From positions 2,348,578 to 2,412,577 of the forward strand of contig NZ_JAHTIK010000001.1 in the NCBI RefSeq assembly GCF_025655475.1: 64,000 nucleotides of DNA. Direction: 5' to 3'. The DNA comes from Kitasatospora sp. DSM 101779 (GTDB taxonomy: Bacteria > Actinomycetota > Actinomycetes > Streptomycetales > Streptomycetaceae). The notes under the pieces are model-generated. The model made no database searches. It was not told the DNA's origin and was given only the letters and a program-made list of their open reading frames with translations. The position numbers were made by a program, and so were the translations under genes. Of this stretch, positions 16,898-25,750 are shown piece by piece. Numbering within the stretch: the first letter of the stretch is position 1; every line of letters starts with the position of its first letter.

Positions 16898-16916
16898 GGG
16901 AACGGAACAGGACCGG
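16898..16916 (+). promoter_or_regulatory. Partial copy of the GGGAACGG promoter element
   Basis: GGGAACGGAACAGGACCGG lies ~68 bp upstream of the LuxR-type gene. It keeps the first half of the 38-bp element seen at 12901 and 13506 and a degenerate second half. Confidence 0.35.
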
Positions 16917-16983
16917 ACGGGTAACGGCGACGCGGATGCTGCTCCATGACAACGCCGGAAGCCGTTGGGGAGGAGACCCGACC

Positions 16984-17961
16984 ATGCTCGACTTCGCAAA
17001 CCTGGACGAGACGACCGTCACCGTGTACCGCACGCGCGTCGCTCACCCGGCGGCCACCGCCGCCGAGCTCTCCGAACTGCTCGGTCTCGGCTCCGCCGAG
17101 CTGGAGCGGGCCGACCGGGCGCTCACCTCGCTGCGGCTGCTCAGCCCCGCGCCGAACGACGGCTGGGTGGCGGTCAGCCCGGAGACGGCGTCCGACCTGC
17201 TGCTGGCCGAGGCCGAGCAGGAACTGCTGGCGCAGCGCGCCGCGGTGGCCGGCACCCGGGCCACGCTCACGGCACTGACCGCCGAGTACCTGGACGCGCG
17301 CAGCCGCCGGCCCGGCACGGGCGGCCTGGAGCGGGTGGAGGGCGAGGCCCGGCTGCGGGCCGTCCTGGACGAGTTGGGCCGTTCCTGCCGCTCCTCGGTG
17401 GACGCGATGGTACCGATCGGCGGCGACCGGCCGCTGCTGCCGGAGATCCCGCTCGGGCTCGCCCTGCTGGAGCGCGGGGTGGTCATCCGCACCCTGTTCC
17501 AGCAGGTCGGCTCGGGCCACCGGGCCACCGTCAGCTACGCCCGGACGATCTCCACGGCGGGCGCGCAGGTGAAGAGCATGTCGCTGCTGCCGGCCTGCCT
17601 GCTGGTGTACGACGGGAAGACCGCGGTGCTGCCGCTGGAGCCGGGGCCGGCGGGTGCGGACGCAGTGGTGATCAGCGACCAGGCGGTGCTCCAGGTGCTG
17701 GTGACGCTGTTCGAGCGGCACTGGGAGCAGGCCGGGGACTTCGGGGCGGCGGAGCCGGATCCGGTGGCCGGTCCGAGCGACCTGGAGCGGGCGGTGCTGC
17801 GGCTGATGGCGGCGGGCAAGAAGGACGAGGTGATCGCCCGCCAGCTGGGCATCTCGGCCCGCTCGATCAGCCGGATCGTGGCCTCGCTCATGGAGCGGCT
17901 GCAGGCCGCGGGCCGCTTCCAGGCCGGGGTGCGGGCCGCCTCGCTCGGCTGGCTGGCCTGA
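16984..17961 (+). CDS. TrmB/PLD-like regulator with a LuxR-type C-terminal HTH, 325 aa
   Basis: The ATG follows GGGGAGGAGAC, a strong ribosome site. Residues ~12-75 form a TrmB-type winged helix (ATAAELSELLGLGSAELERA). The middle (~95-230) resembles the PLD-like sensor domain that accompanies TrmB helices in actinobacterial regulators. Residues ~265-320 are a LuxR HTH (DLERAVLRLMAAGKKDEVI, then LGISARSISRIVASLM). Regulators of this layout are frequent next to peptide and other natural-product clusters. It is divergent from the SARP gene and convergent with the exporter of the biosynthetic operon. Confidence 0.8.
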   Translation: MLDFANLDETTVTVYRTRVAHPAATAAELSELLGLGSAELERADRALTSLRLLSPAPNDGWVAVSPETASDLLLAEAEQELLAQRAAVAGTRATLTALTAEYLDARSRRPGTGGLERVEGEARLRAVLDELGRSCRSSVDAMVPIGGDRPLLPEIPLGLALLERGVVIRTLFQQVGSGHRATVSYARTISTAGAQVKSMSLLPACLLVYDGKTAVLPLEPGPAGADAVVISDQAVLQVLVTLFERHWEQAGDFGAAEPDPVAGPSDLERAVLRLMAAGKKDEVIARQLGISARSISRIVASLMERLQAAGRFQAGVRAASLGWLA

Positions 17962-18009
17962 GCCCGGCCAGCAGCAGGGCGCGGCGGCCGGCCAGGCTGA
18001 GGATCTGCC

Positions 18010-19275
18010 TCATGCCCGCTCCCGGGTCGGCCAGTGCCGCATCGCGGGCACGAAGGCCAGCACGATCAGCAGGTTGAGCGCACCGCCGACCAGCCAGGGG
18101 GCGCGCAGCCCGTACGAGGCGGCGACCAGGCCGCCGACCAGTGCGCCGAGCGGAATGGCGCCGAAGCAGACCATCCGGGTGCCGGTGGAGACCCGCCCGC
18201 GCAGTTCGTCGGGGACGAGGCGCTGGCTGACCGACTGGGCCATCACGTTCCACAGCGACAGACCGGCCGACCAGACGCAGAACAGCGCCGCGACCACCAC
18301 GGCTTGACGGCCGATCAGGCCGATGACGAGCAGACTGGCGGCCCCGGCCGTGGACACCGTGACGGCCACGGCGCGGGCGCCGCACCGCTCGACGACCCGG
18401 CTGCTGGCGAGCGCCCCGACCACACCGCCGACGGCCATGGCGGCCACCAGCAGGCCGTAGCCGCCCTTGCCGACGTGCAGGGTCTGCTCGGCGAACAGCA
18501 CCAGCACGGACTGGGCCATGGTGACGCAGAAGTTGCTGGCGGCGGCGAGCACCACGATGGTGCGCAGCACCGGGTTGCGGAACAGCAGCTTCAGGCCCTC
18601 GGTGGCCTCGGCGAGCATGCCGCGCGCCCCGGCGGGTGCGGCGGTGCGTTCGGGGCGGAAGCGGTCGCCGGTGCCGCGGATGCGGGAGATCAGCAGCAGC
18701 GAGCCGAGGTAGGTCAGGGCGTCCACCCAGAACGGCAGCGGCAGCAGGAGGGCGAACAGCGCGGAGCCGAGCGGCGGGCCGACGAACTGGCGGCCGAGGG
18801 TCTCGGCGGTGACGCTGCGCCCGTTGGCGGTCTCCAGGGCGGCACTGGGCACCACGGCGGGGATGACCGCCCGGTTGGCGCCGATGAACAGGACGTCTCC
18901 GGTGCTGAGCCCGAAGGCGAGCAGGTAGAGCATCCAGATCCGGGTGAGGTCGAAGGTGGCGAGGACGGCGACGGCCATGAGCAGGACGGCCTGGACGGCC
19001 TGGGTGCCGATCATCAGCCGGCGCCGGTCGAAGCGGTCGACGATCACGCCGCCGGGCAGGGCGAGCAGCAGCCACGGCAGGCCCTCGGCGAGGACCACGC
19101 CGGACACCAGCCGGGGGTCGCTGGTGATCCGGCTGGCCAGCAGCGGCAGGGTGGCGAGCAGCACGCCCTCGCCGAGGGTCTGCAGCGAGTAGGCGGACAG
19201 CAGGTACCGGAAGTCGCGGCCGGGTCCGGTGCGGGCGGCGGTGGCCGCGGGCGGGGGCAGAACGGTGGTCGCCAT
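18010..19275 (-). CDS. MFS exporter (MFS_3-type), 421 aa
   Basis: The ATG start lies 3 bp after the stop of the upstream ATP-grasp gene, so it is the last gene of the biosynthetic operon. About 12 hydrophobic segments are visible. The intracellular loop motif DRFDRRRLMIG between helices 2 and 3 matches the MFS signature, and the overall look (LPWLLLALPGGVIVDR) fits the MFS_3 drug or metabolite exporter group. It is the natural candidate for self-resistance and export of the cluster product. A second MFS gene diverges at the other end of the cluster. Confidence 0.85.
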   Translation of the reverse strand: MATTVLPPPAATAARTGPGRDFRYLLSAYSLQTLGEGVLLATLPLLASRITSDPRLVSGVVLAEGLPWLLLALPGGVIVDRFDRRRLMIGTQAVQAVLLMAVAVLATFDLTRIWMLYLLAFGLSTGDVLFIGANRAVIPAVVPSAALETANGRSVTAETLGRQFVGPPLGSALFALLLPLPFWVDALTYLGSLLLISRIRGTGDRFRPERTAAPAGARGMLAEATEGLKLLFRNPVLRTIVVLAAASNFCVTMAQSVLVLFAEQTLHVGKGGYGLLVAAMAVGGVVGALASSRVVERCGARAVAVTVSTAGAASLLVIGLIGRQAVVVAALFCVWSAGLSLWNVMAQSVSQRLVPDELRGRVSTGTRMVCFGAIPLGALVGGLVAASYGLRAPWLVGGALNLLIVLAFVPAMRHWPTRERA

Positions 19276-19278
19276 GCG

Positions 19279-20625
19279 TCAGTTCTCCTCGTTCGCGTCG
19301 GGGTACAGGTAGATGCCGGCCAGCTTCTTGCGCGCCGCCTCCAGGGTGAACGGTTCGCCGGAAGGCACCAGGCGGCTGCCGCCGCCGGCGAACCCGCCGG
19401 GCATCCAGTACAGGCCGAGGCAGGAGTCCCAGTCCTCGGTGCGGCCGGTGGCCGGGTCGTACACCGGCTCGCGGCGCGGGACGACGCGCTGCTGGACGAC
19501 CGCGCCGACCTCGGCCGCCTGCTGCAGCGCCTGCTCCCACCGCCGGTCGTCGACCAGCCAGCCGCAGGTGATGCCGGAGCCGGCGAAGCCCTCGTTGAGC
19601 TTGAGGATCAGGTCGGCGCGGCGCTCGCGGCACTCCTCGACCGTCGAACGGTCGGCGCCGCGGCCCGGCGTCAGCATCCTGGTCCAGGGCAGCACCCGGT
19701 CGACGGTGGCCTGCTCCTCGGCGGTGAGGTGGCCGCGCAGGCGGGGGTCGGAGAGGTACGCCATCCACCGCTTGTTGGCGTGCAGGTCGGTCTCCAGGGG
19801 GCTCCACAGCACCACCCGGCCGTCCCGGTGGGCGTCGCGCAGCCGCTCGGTCAGCGCCCGGCCCTCCGGGTGGTCGACGACCTGGTCGAGGTCGAAGACC
19901 CGGTAGACCAGGTCGACCGGCGTCCCGTCGAAGCGGACCCGGCCGCCGTCGACGGTGAGGTCGCCGATCTCGCCGAGCCGGCACTCCAGTCCGTGGCCCT
20001 GGAGGATCCGCTGCAGCGGCCGCCAGGCGTGGCCGTAGCTGGCCATGCCGCCGGGCCCCTCGATCAGGGCGACCACCGGGTCCCGCCCGGAGGTGACCGG
20101 GGCGGCGGCCTCGCGGAGCGAACGGGCGAGTTCGGCCGTGGTGTCGACGTGGTGCAGGCCGTGGGCGGCCGCGAACTCGCGGAAGGCGTCGCGCTCCAGC
20201 AGGGCGCCGGCCACGGCACCGACCCACTCCTGCCCGCCGGTCTGGCTGGAGGCGTTGAACTCCAGGATCCTCAGCGACTCGCCGTCGTGGTAGGCGTCGA
20301 TCCGGCCGAAGCGCGGCGGCTTCGACTTCTGGAGGGCGCCGACCAGCGCGGCCTTGGCGGGGCTCAGCCCGAGGGCCTCGCAGACCCGGGCCACGTCGCC
20401 GTCGAAGAGCCGCTCCGGCAGCGAGGTGAGCAGGTCGACGGTGTCGAGCAGGTCCGCCTCGAAGCGGCGGATCTCGTTCTCGCCGAAGAACATCGGCCGG
20501 TCCAGGTAGCAGTAGCCGAGGGCGGCGAGCGCCGGGTCGGTGCCAGAGTTCAGGTCGACGGCCGCAAGCCTGCTGCCCGGCCGGGCGAGTTCCCGGTTGT
20601 AGCGCCGGGTCATCTGATCAGTCAT
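19279..20625 (-). CDS. ATP-grasp enzyme, glutathionylspermidine-synthase-like, 448 aa
   Basis: The ATG at 20625 gives MTDQMTRRYNREL. Features of an ATP-grasp carboxylate-amine ligase are visible: RILEFNASSQTGGQEW near residue 115, a nucleotide-binding stretch DLILKLNEGFAGSGI near 340, and acidic/Asn residues near the end. The layout recalls the circularly permuted or glutathionylspermidine-synthase-like ATP-grasp group rather than the D-Ala ligase type encoded two genes upstream. It would join a carboxylic acid to an amine using ATP. It lies 65 bp after the adenylating enzyme and 3 bp before the exporter. The substrate is unknown. Confidence 0.7.
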   Translation of the reverse strand: MTDQMTRRYNRELARPGSRLAAVDLNSGTDPALAALGYCYLDRPMFFGENEIRRFEADLLDTVDLLTSLPERLFDGDVARVCEALGLSPAKAALVGALQKSKPPRFGRIDAYHDGESLRILEFNASSQTGGQEWVGAVAGALLERDAFREFAAAHGLHHVDTTAELARSLREAAAPVTSGRDPVVALIEGPGGMASYGHAWRPLQRILQGHGLECRLGEIGDLTVDGGRVRFDGTPVDLVYRVFDLDQVVDHPEGRALTERLRDAHRDGRVVLWSPLETDLHANKRWMAYLSDPRLRGHLTAEEQATVDRVLPWTRMLTPGRGADRSTVEECRERRADLILKLNEGFAGSGITCGWLVDDRRWEQALQQAAEVGAVVQQRVVPRREPVYDPATGRTEDWDSCLGLYWMPGGFAGGGSRLVPSGEPFTLEAARKKLAGIYLYPDANEEN

Positions 20626-20690
20626 GGGTTTCCGTTCTGCGTCCGGCCGGTGCGCGGATCTGTCGTCGGCGGTGCGGGTCCGGCGGTCGG

Positions 20691-22673
20691 TCAGGTCAGG
20701 CGCCGGTCGATGACGGTCTTGATCTTGCCGCTGACGGCGTTGCGGGGCAGCGCGCCCTCGGCGTGGCACTCCACGACCAGCTCGAAGGGGGTCAGCGAGG
20801 CGTCGAAGGAGTGGTACTCGCTCAGCACCTCGAAGCGGGCCGCCAGGTGCGCCCGCACCTCCTGCGGGTCGAGCGGGACGGGCGACTCGGTGCGGACGGT
20901 CACGGTCTCCCGGGCGTCCGAGGAGTTGATCTCGACCTGGAGCTGGGAGACCCGGAAGCGGCCCAGCTCGGCCATGATCTCGCCGTACAGCACGGTGCGG
21001 CCCTTGACCTTGATCTGGCCGTCCGAACGCCCCAGGTACTCCAGCACCCGGCCGGTCACCCCGCAGCCGCAGGCGTGGCGGACGATCCGGCCGAGATCGC
21101 CGATCCGGTAGCGGATCAGCGGGCCCTCGAACTTCTGCATGCTGGTCACCAGCAGCTCGCCCGCGGTGCCGTCGGGCACCGGACGGCCCTGCTCGTCGAC
21201 CACCTCGATCAGGTTGTAGTCCTCGCAGAGGTGGTGCAGGGTACCGCCCAGCTCGCCGCACTGGTAGCCGAGTTGGGCGCCGTCGTTGGCCGCCAGCACG
21301 CTGGCGATCACCTCGGTGCCGAGTTCCTCGCGCAGCCAGCGCTTGTCGGACTCCTGCATCGGCGTACCGCCGTAGACCACCTTCTGGATCCGCAGCCCGG
21401 GGTCGAGCAGCTTGGCCTCGCGCAGCACCGGCAGCAGCAGGGCCGGCTGGCCGAGGATCACGTTGGCGTCGAAGCTGCGGGTCAGCATCAGCACGTCGTC
21501 CGGGGTGATCATCTGCGCGGTGCTGTACGCCTCCACCGGCATCCGGGACAGCTCCATCGCACTGGTGATCAGGCCGCCGTACAGGCCGCCGCCGAACAGC
21601 GAGTTGATCACCCGGTCGCCGGGCCGCAGGCCGAGCGCGTAGAACAGCGGCACCGCCTCGCGCATCATGTTGTTCCAGTCGCCGCGCGAGTAGACGATGT
21701 AGCGCGGCGCGCCGGTGGTGGCGCCGCTGCGCAGCACCTCGCCGCTCGGCCGGGCGCCGCTGCTCAGGCCACGGGAGGCCGGCAGCGAGTTCCGCTCCAG
21801 GTCGGCCTTCTCCAGCACCGGCAGCTCCGCCAGGTCGGCGCGCTCGGCGATCGGCGGCAGTTCGCGGTAGTACGGTGCGCGGCGGGCCAGTTCGACCAGG
21901 TAGCGCAGCTTGGCGGCGAGGCGCTCGTCCTCCTGCGCGGCGTCCGCGCTGCGGGCGTCGGCGAGGCGCGTGCCCATCAGGTAGTCGCACCGGTACAGGT
22001 CGCCGACCCAGGCGGAGCGGCAGTCCAGCCGCAGGGCGCCGGCGGCCAGCCGGGCGGCGGCCTCCGTGCCGCGGCCGGCGCCCGCCCGCACCCGCAGTGC
22101 GGGCACTCCGGGCCGCGCGGCCGCGGTGGTGACGATCCCGTCGGCCAGGTCGGCGGGGACGAGCAGGTCGGGCACGGTGACCGGGCGTCCGTCCACGGCC
22201 GCGCCCCGGGGCGCCGTCCGGGCGGGCGGCAGCGGGACGCCGGCCGCCCGCATCTCCTCGACGAGCGCCGCCCAGAACGGCTCGCGGACGGTGCGGATCA
22301 CCACCTCGTTGCCGGTCGCCCAGGCGAGCAGCAGGCCGCGCAGGGTGTTCCCGGGCCGCAGGTCGTCGAGCACCACGGTGCCCACCGGTGCGTACTCCAC
22401 CACCTCGTCGGAGTCGACCAGGTGGTGCCACGGGTACTGGGCGAGGCCGTCGAACAGCTCGTCCAGACCCTCGGCGAGCTCCGCCGAGTCCCACAGCCCG
22501 GCCAGCCCGGCCGAGCCGATCAGCTCGGCCGCGGCCGATCCGGGCCGCTCGGTGAGCTGCCGCTCGACGTACCGGACGGCCAGCACCAGGTCGGTCGGGT
22601 GGAAACGGGTCACGTTCTCCGCGCGGTCCGTGTGCTCCGCGCGGTCCGTGTGCTCCGTACGGGCGGCGTTCAT
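20691..22673 (-). CDS. Fusion of a reductase-like domain with a PaaK/LuxE-type adenylating enzyme, 660 aa
   Basis: The ATG overlaps the stop of the upstream ATP-grasp gene (ATGA). Residues ~20-200 resemble the nucleotide-binding half of aldehyde dehydrogenase or LuxC-type acyl reductase (YAPVGTVVLDDLRPGNTLRG, then ATGNEVVIRT), but the catalytic-Cys half is missing. Residues ~230-660 form an AMP-forming ligase of the phenylacetate-CoA ligase/LuxE group: P-loop-like LRSGATTGAPRYIVYSRGDW, YGGTPM, acidic YRIGDLGR and a C-terminal lysine region (SGKIKTVIDRR). It probably activates a small carboxylic acid as adenylate, then CoA- or protein-bound thioester. The N-terminal part may only be structural. 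Confidence 0.7.
   Translation of the reverse strand: MNAARTEHTDRAEHTDRAENVTRFHPTDLVLAVRYVERQLTERPGSAAAELIGSAGLAGLWDSAELAEGLDELFDGLAQYPWHHLVDSDEVVEYAPVGTVVLDDLRPGNTLRGLLLAWATGNEVVIRTVREPFWAALVEEMRAAGVPLPPARTAPRGAAVDGRPVTVPDLLVPADLADGIVTTAAARPGVPALRVRAGAGRGTEAAARLAAGALRLDCRSAWVGDLYRCDYLMGTRLADARSADAAQEDERLAAKLRYLVELARRAPYYRELPPIAERADLAELPVLEKADLERNSLPASRGLSSGARPSGEVLRSGATTGAPRYIVYSRGDWNNMMREAVPLFYALGLRPGDRVINSLFGGGLYGGLITSAMELSRMPVEAYSTAQMITPDDVLMLTRSFDANVILGQPALLLPVLREAKLLDPGLRIQKVVYGGTPMQESDKRWLREELGTEVIASVLAANDGAQLGYQCGELGGTLHHLCEDYNLIEVVDEQGRPVPDGTAGELLVTSMQKFEGPLIRYRIGDLGRIVRHACGCGVTGRVLEYLGRSDGQIKVKGRTVLYGEIMAELGRFRVSQLQVEINSSDARETVTVRTESPVPLDPQEVRAHLAARFEVLSEYHSFDASLTPFELVVECHAEGALPRNAVSGKIKTVIDRRLT
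22621..22656 (-). repeat. 18-bp tandem repeat, 2 copies, in the adenylating enzyme gene
   Basis: Two perfect copies of gcgcggtccgtgtgctcc encode repeated Glu-His-Thr-Asp-Arg-Ala near the N-terminus. The frame is kept. It lies in a disordered leader before the first domain, so copy number is probably neutral. Confidence 0.85.
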
Positions 22674-23878
22674 GCGGCGGCTCCGGCCAGGACGCGCTGC
22701 TCGACGGTGATCTCGCGCAGGCAGCGCTCCAGGAACTCCCGCAGCACGGCCGCGTCCTGGTGCGAGGCCTCGACGAACAGCGGGACCTCCCACTCCTGGT
22801 AGGTGACCGAGCCGCTGCCCGGCGCGGCCGCGCCGTCCTGCTCCAGCAGGTGCATCCGGTCCACGCAGGGGTGCTCGCGCAGCTCGTCCGGGATGTCGAC
22901 GGCCATCCGGGCGCCCGGCTCCAGGTGGTGCCCGGGGAAGATCAGGAAGCCATGGTAGCGACCGCTCGGCCGCTGCGGCTCCGGCCGGTCGAAGCCCAGC
23001 CGGATGGCGATCTCGTGCGAGGGGAGGTGCACGCCGGTGTGCCGCAGGTGGGAGTCGACGATGCCGCCGCCGCCCAGCCGGTTGGCCACCTCCAGGAAGA
23101 CCAGCTCGCCCTCGGCGGTCTCGAAGAACTCCAGGTGCAGGCAGCCCTCCTCGATGCCCAGCGCCGTCACCGCCTGCGCGGCGAAGCGGTGGTACCGCTC
23201 CTCGTAGGGGAGTTGGCCGGAGCCGATCGGCAGGCCGGCCGCGAAGTCCACCGGCTTGCCGGCGTACCTGCTGACCACCAGGTCGGAGAGCCGGCCCGCG
23301 GCCACTAGCGCGTCCGCGTGGAACAGCTCGCCCTCGATGTACTCCTCCAGCTGGTAGTCGCCCGGCTCCGCGAGGGTGCGGTAGTGCTCGACCGCCTCGC
23401 GGGCCGTGTCGTGGACGGACACGCCCTCGCTGGAGGCGCCCTGGCGGGGCTTCACCACGGTCTTCCCGGTCCAGGGCAGCGGCCCGCAGACCGGCGGCGC
23501 GGCGACGAAGCGCGGGTGGCGCACCCCGGACTCCAGCAGCGCGCGCTTCATGGCCACCTTGTCGCGGACCTTCTCCAGCTGCTCCAGCGAGGGGCCGGGC
23601 ACCCCGAGGTGCTCGCGGATGCGGTGCGCGCCGAGGATCCCGGACTCCGACAGCGCGAGCACCTGCTCGTAGCCGTCCGCCCGCGAGGTGCGGGCGATGA
23701 CCTGCTCGGTGAGGTCCAGCGCCGGGTCGATCAGCAGCCGCTCGCAGCGCAGCCCCTCGGGCAGCTGGGCGTTGCCGATCGGCCCGCAGACGTACGTCAC
23801 GTCGTGCTTCTCGTGGTCGATGCCCAGGTGGTACTGGATCTTCCGGTACGGCACCTGATTCATGATCAGAATCTTCAT
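22670..23878 (-). CDS. ATP-grasp carboxylate-amine ligase, 402 aa
   Basis: The ATG overlaps the KASIII-like gene stop by 4 bp. The order of elements matches BacD/D-Ala-D-Ala-ligase-like enzymes: an N-terminal domain starting MKILIMNQVPY, then LSESGILGAHRIREHLG, then the ATP site VVKPRQGASSEGV at ~141-153, QLEEYIEGELF at ~176, and metal ligands in HLEFF (E250) and LEVANRLGGGG (~262-272). The family forms amide bonds between an acyl phosphate and an amine, often making dipeptides. In this operon it could join an amino acid to the 5-aminolevulinate-derived or hydroxylated building block; that is inference. Confidence 0.8.
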   Translation of the reverse strand: MKILIMNQVPYRKIQYHLGIDHEKHDVTYVCGPIGNAQLPEGLRCERLLIDPALDLTEQVIARTSRADGYEQVLALSESGILGAHRIREHLGVPGPSLEQLEKVRDKVAMKRALLESGVRHPRFVAAPPVCGPLPWTGKTVVKPRQGASSEGVSVHDTAREAVEHYRTLAEPGDYQLEEYIEGELFHADALVAAGRLSDLVVSRYAGKPVDFAAGLPIGSGQLPYEERYHRFAAQAVTALGIEEGCLHLEFFETAEGELVFLEVANRLGGGGIVDSHLRHTGVHLPSHEIAIRLGFDRPEPQRPSGRYHGFLIFPGHHLEPGARMAVDIPDELREHPCVDRMHLLEQDGAAAPGSGSVTYQEWEVPLFVEASHQDAAVLREFLERCLREITVEQRVLAGAAA

Positions 23879-24843
23879 CGGTGATACTCCAAAGCAGTGA
23901 TGCCCCAGCTGAAGCCCATGGCGCTGGTGGCCAGGAGGATCAGTTCGCCGCCGCGCAGCCGGTGCTGTTCGCGCAGCCCGTCGAGGGCGATCAGGGTGTC
24001 GGCTCCGCCCATGTGGCCGAGCCGGTGGTAGTTGAAGACGCTCTTGTCCGCCGGGAGTCCGAGCTCCGCCAGCAGCCGCCGGTGCATGTCCCGGTCGCCC
24101 TGGTTGATGAGCAGGTGGTCGATGTCGCCGGGCTTCGCGCCGATCGCGTCCAGGGTCTCGCCGATCAGCGCCGTGAAGTTCTCCACGTAGGCGGCGGCCA
24201 GCCCCGTGCGGTGCGCGGCCCGCCGGATCGCCACCTTCCCGTCGCGCAGCTCCCCGGCGTAGTAGTCCGACCAGCTGGGGTCGGTGCGCATCGCGGTGTG
24301 CAGCAGCCGGAAGGGCGCGTGCCCGCGGGCGACCAGCATGGCGGCCGCCGCGTCGCCGAAGTTGAACAGTGCCTTGGACGCCGGGTCGGTGTAGTCCACC
24401 ATCCGGCTGAGCCGGTCGCCGACCAGCACCAGTGCGTACCCGCCGCTCTCCGCGGGCGCCGAGTCGAGCCGGTCGGTGGCGACCTTCAGCGCGGCCATGC
24501 CGGCGTTGCAGAAGTTGGCCACCTCGAAGCAGTGCGCCCGCTCGATGCCCAGGTGGTGCGCGACCTTCGCGGCCGGCGACCAGAACGGGCGGTCCCACTG
24601 GCCCGAGCCGGCGTAGATGACGTACCGGATCTCCTCCCGCGCCACGGGGGTGCGCTCCAGCAGCTCGGCCGCGGCCCGCGCGGCCAGCTCCCAGGCCGTC
24701 TCGCCCTCCCCCAGCACCGGGAACCCCTCGGCGTGGGTGATGGCGAGGATGTCGGCCAGGGGCACCCCGGAGGCGGCGTGCATCTCGTGCACGTCGGCCC
24801 GCCCCCGGGGGAAGCTCACGGCGAAGTCGAGGACGCCGCTCAC
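23875..24843 (-). CDS. KASIII-like acyltransferase/condensing enzyme with an altered catalytic triad, 322 aa
   Basis: The GTG overlaps the TauD gene stop by 4 bp. The thiolase fold is evident: nucleophile Cys112 in ANFCNAGMAAL, then FNFGDAAAAML (~160) and the C-terminal half. In FabH the other two catalytic residues are His (in HQAN) and Asn (in GN.S). Here the aligned motifs read INQGD (Asn247) and LGHMGGAD (His277), so His and Asn seem exchanged. The usual N-terminal FabH features are weak. Such divergent KASIII proteins in clusters can transfer acyl groups to O or N instead of extending fatty acids. The role here is unknown. Confidence 0.75.
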   Translation of the reverse strand: MSGVLDFAVSFPRGRADVHEMHAASGVPLADILAITHAEGFPVLGEGETAWELAARAAAELLERTPVAREEIRYVIYAGSGQWDRPFWSPAAKVAHHLGIERAHCFEVANFCNAGMAALKVATDRLDSAPAESGGYALVLVGDRLSRMVDYTDPASKALFNFGDAAAAMLVARGHAPFRLLHTAMRTDPSWSDYYAGELRDGKVAIRRAAHRTGLAAAYVENFTALIGETLDAIGAKPGDIDHLLINQGDRDMHRRLLAELGLPADKSVFNYHRLGHMGGADTLIALDGLREQHRLRGGELILLATSAMGFSWGITALEYHR

Positions 24844-25715
24844 TGCACCTTCTCTTCGACCGGCCCGACCTCGGCGTCCGCCGTCTCGATGCTGACCCGG
24901 TACACCGTCCGCCCGACGCCCGGCTCGACCTCGGTGGCGACGTGGTAGGCCGTACGGGTCTTCCAGATCACCAGGTCGTTGGGCGTCCACACGTGGGTGT
25001 AGACGTGCTCCTCGTCGTGGATCAGGCTGTCGAGCAGCGCGAAGAACTCCTCGTTCTCGTTGAGGTCGAAGCCCACCACCGAGTCCATGTACTCGCGCGA
25101 GCCGTACACGTACTCGCGCCCGGTGAACTCGTCCTTGCAGATCAGCGGGTGCTCCACCTTGGGGTGCTCGATGTCGATCACCGCCTTGAACTCCGCGACC
25201 GACAGGCCCACGTGCTCCGGTCGGATCCGCAGCCGCTTGGCCACCGTGTGCACACCGATCCGGTCGGCCAGGCGCGCCTTCCACTCCTCGGGCAGCCGGT
25301 CGTAGACGTCCGCCGCGTTGGCGAACTTGGTGTGCCCGCTGGTCGACGGCACGTTGAGGCCGTGCAGCATGGTGTACGGCGGCGGCGCGGCCGTGAACGA
25401 CGAGTCCTGGTGCCAGAAGTTGCCCACCCGGGCGACACCGATCGGCTTGCCGTCCTTGAGCTCGTTGGAGGAGATCATGATCTCCTCGAACTCCGGGTGG
25501 CGGTACTTGCTGATCACGAACGGCACCGGACGGCCCAGCCGCCCCGCGAGCTCGATCTGCTGCTGCGGCGTCAGCTCGATGCCCCGCACCACCACCAGCT
25601 CGTGCAGCTGGACGCCGTTGACGACCTCCTGCCAGACCTCGGGACGCTCCAGGTCCTCGTAGCCGACACCGCTGATCTCCACACCGATGAACGGCGTGAT
25701 CTGCTTGACCTGCAC
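24840..25715 (-). CDS. TauD-family Fe(II)/2-oxoglutarate dioxygenase, 291 aa
   Basis: The GTG start follows an AGGAA site in the 35-bp gap after the ALAS gene. Residues ~40-275 form the TauD/TfdA jelly roll. The iron ligands H102 and D104 lie in FWHQDSSF. The distal His is probably H258 in TAYHVA, and the 2-oxoglutarate-binding Arg follows in GRTVYRVS (R269 or R273). The usual WDNR stretch is replaced by WKTR. It should hydroxylate, desaturate or otherwise oxidise a small acid or amino acid, plausibly the product of the upstream 5-aminolevulinate synthase or a dipeptide made from it. Confidence 0.85.
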   Translation of the reverse strand: MQVKQITPFIGVEISGVGYEDLERPEVWQEVVNGVQLHELVVVRGIELTPQQQIELAGRLGRPVPFVISKYRHPEFEEIMISSNELKDGKPIGVARVGNFWHQDSSFTAAPPPYTMLHGLNVPSTSGHTKFANAADVYDRLPEEWKARLADRIGVHTVAKRLRIRPEHVGLSVAEFKAVIDIEHPKVEHPLICKDEFTGREYVYGSREYMDSVVGFDLNENEEFFALLDSLIHDEEHVYTHVWTPNDLVIWKTRTAYHVATEVEPGVGRTVYRVSIETADAEVGPVEEKVQ

Positions 25716-25750
25716 TTTCCTGTTCCTCTTTCTCTCTTGGTGGCCGGCCG

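Noticed and set aside
18034..21111. A plus-strand frame of ~1025 codons opposite the biosynthetic operon
   Set aside because: It is the antisense of recognisable genes (MFS, ATP-grasp, ligase), rich in His, Gln, Gly and Asp as expected from GC-skewed third positions, and has no domain.
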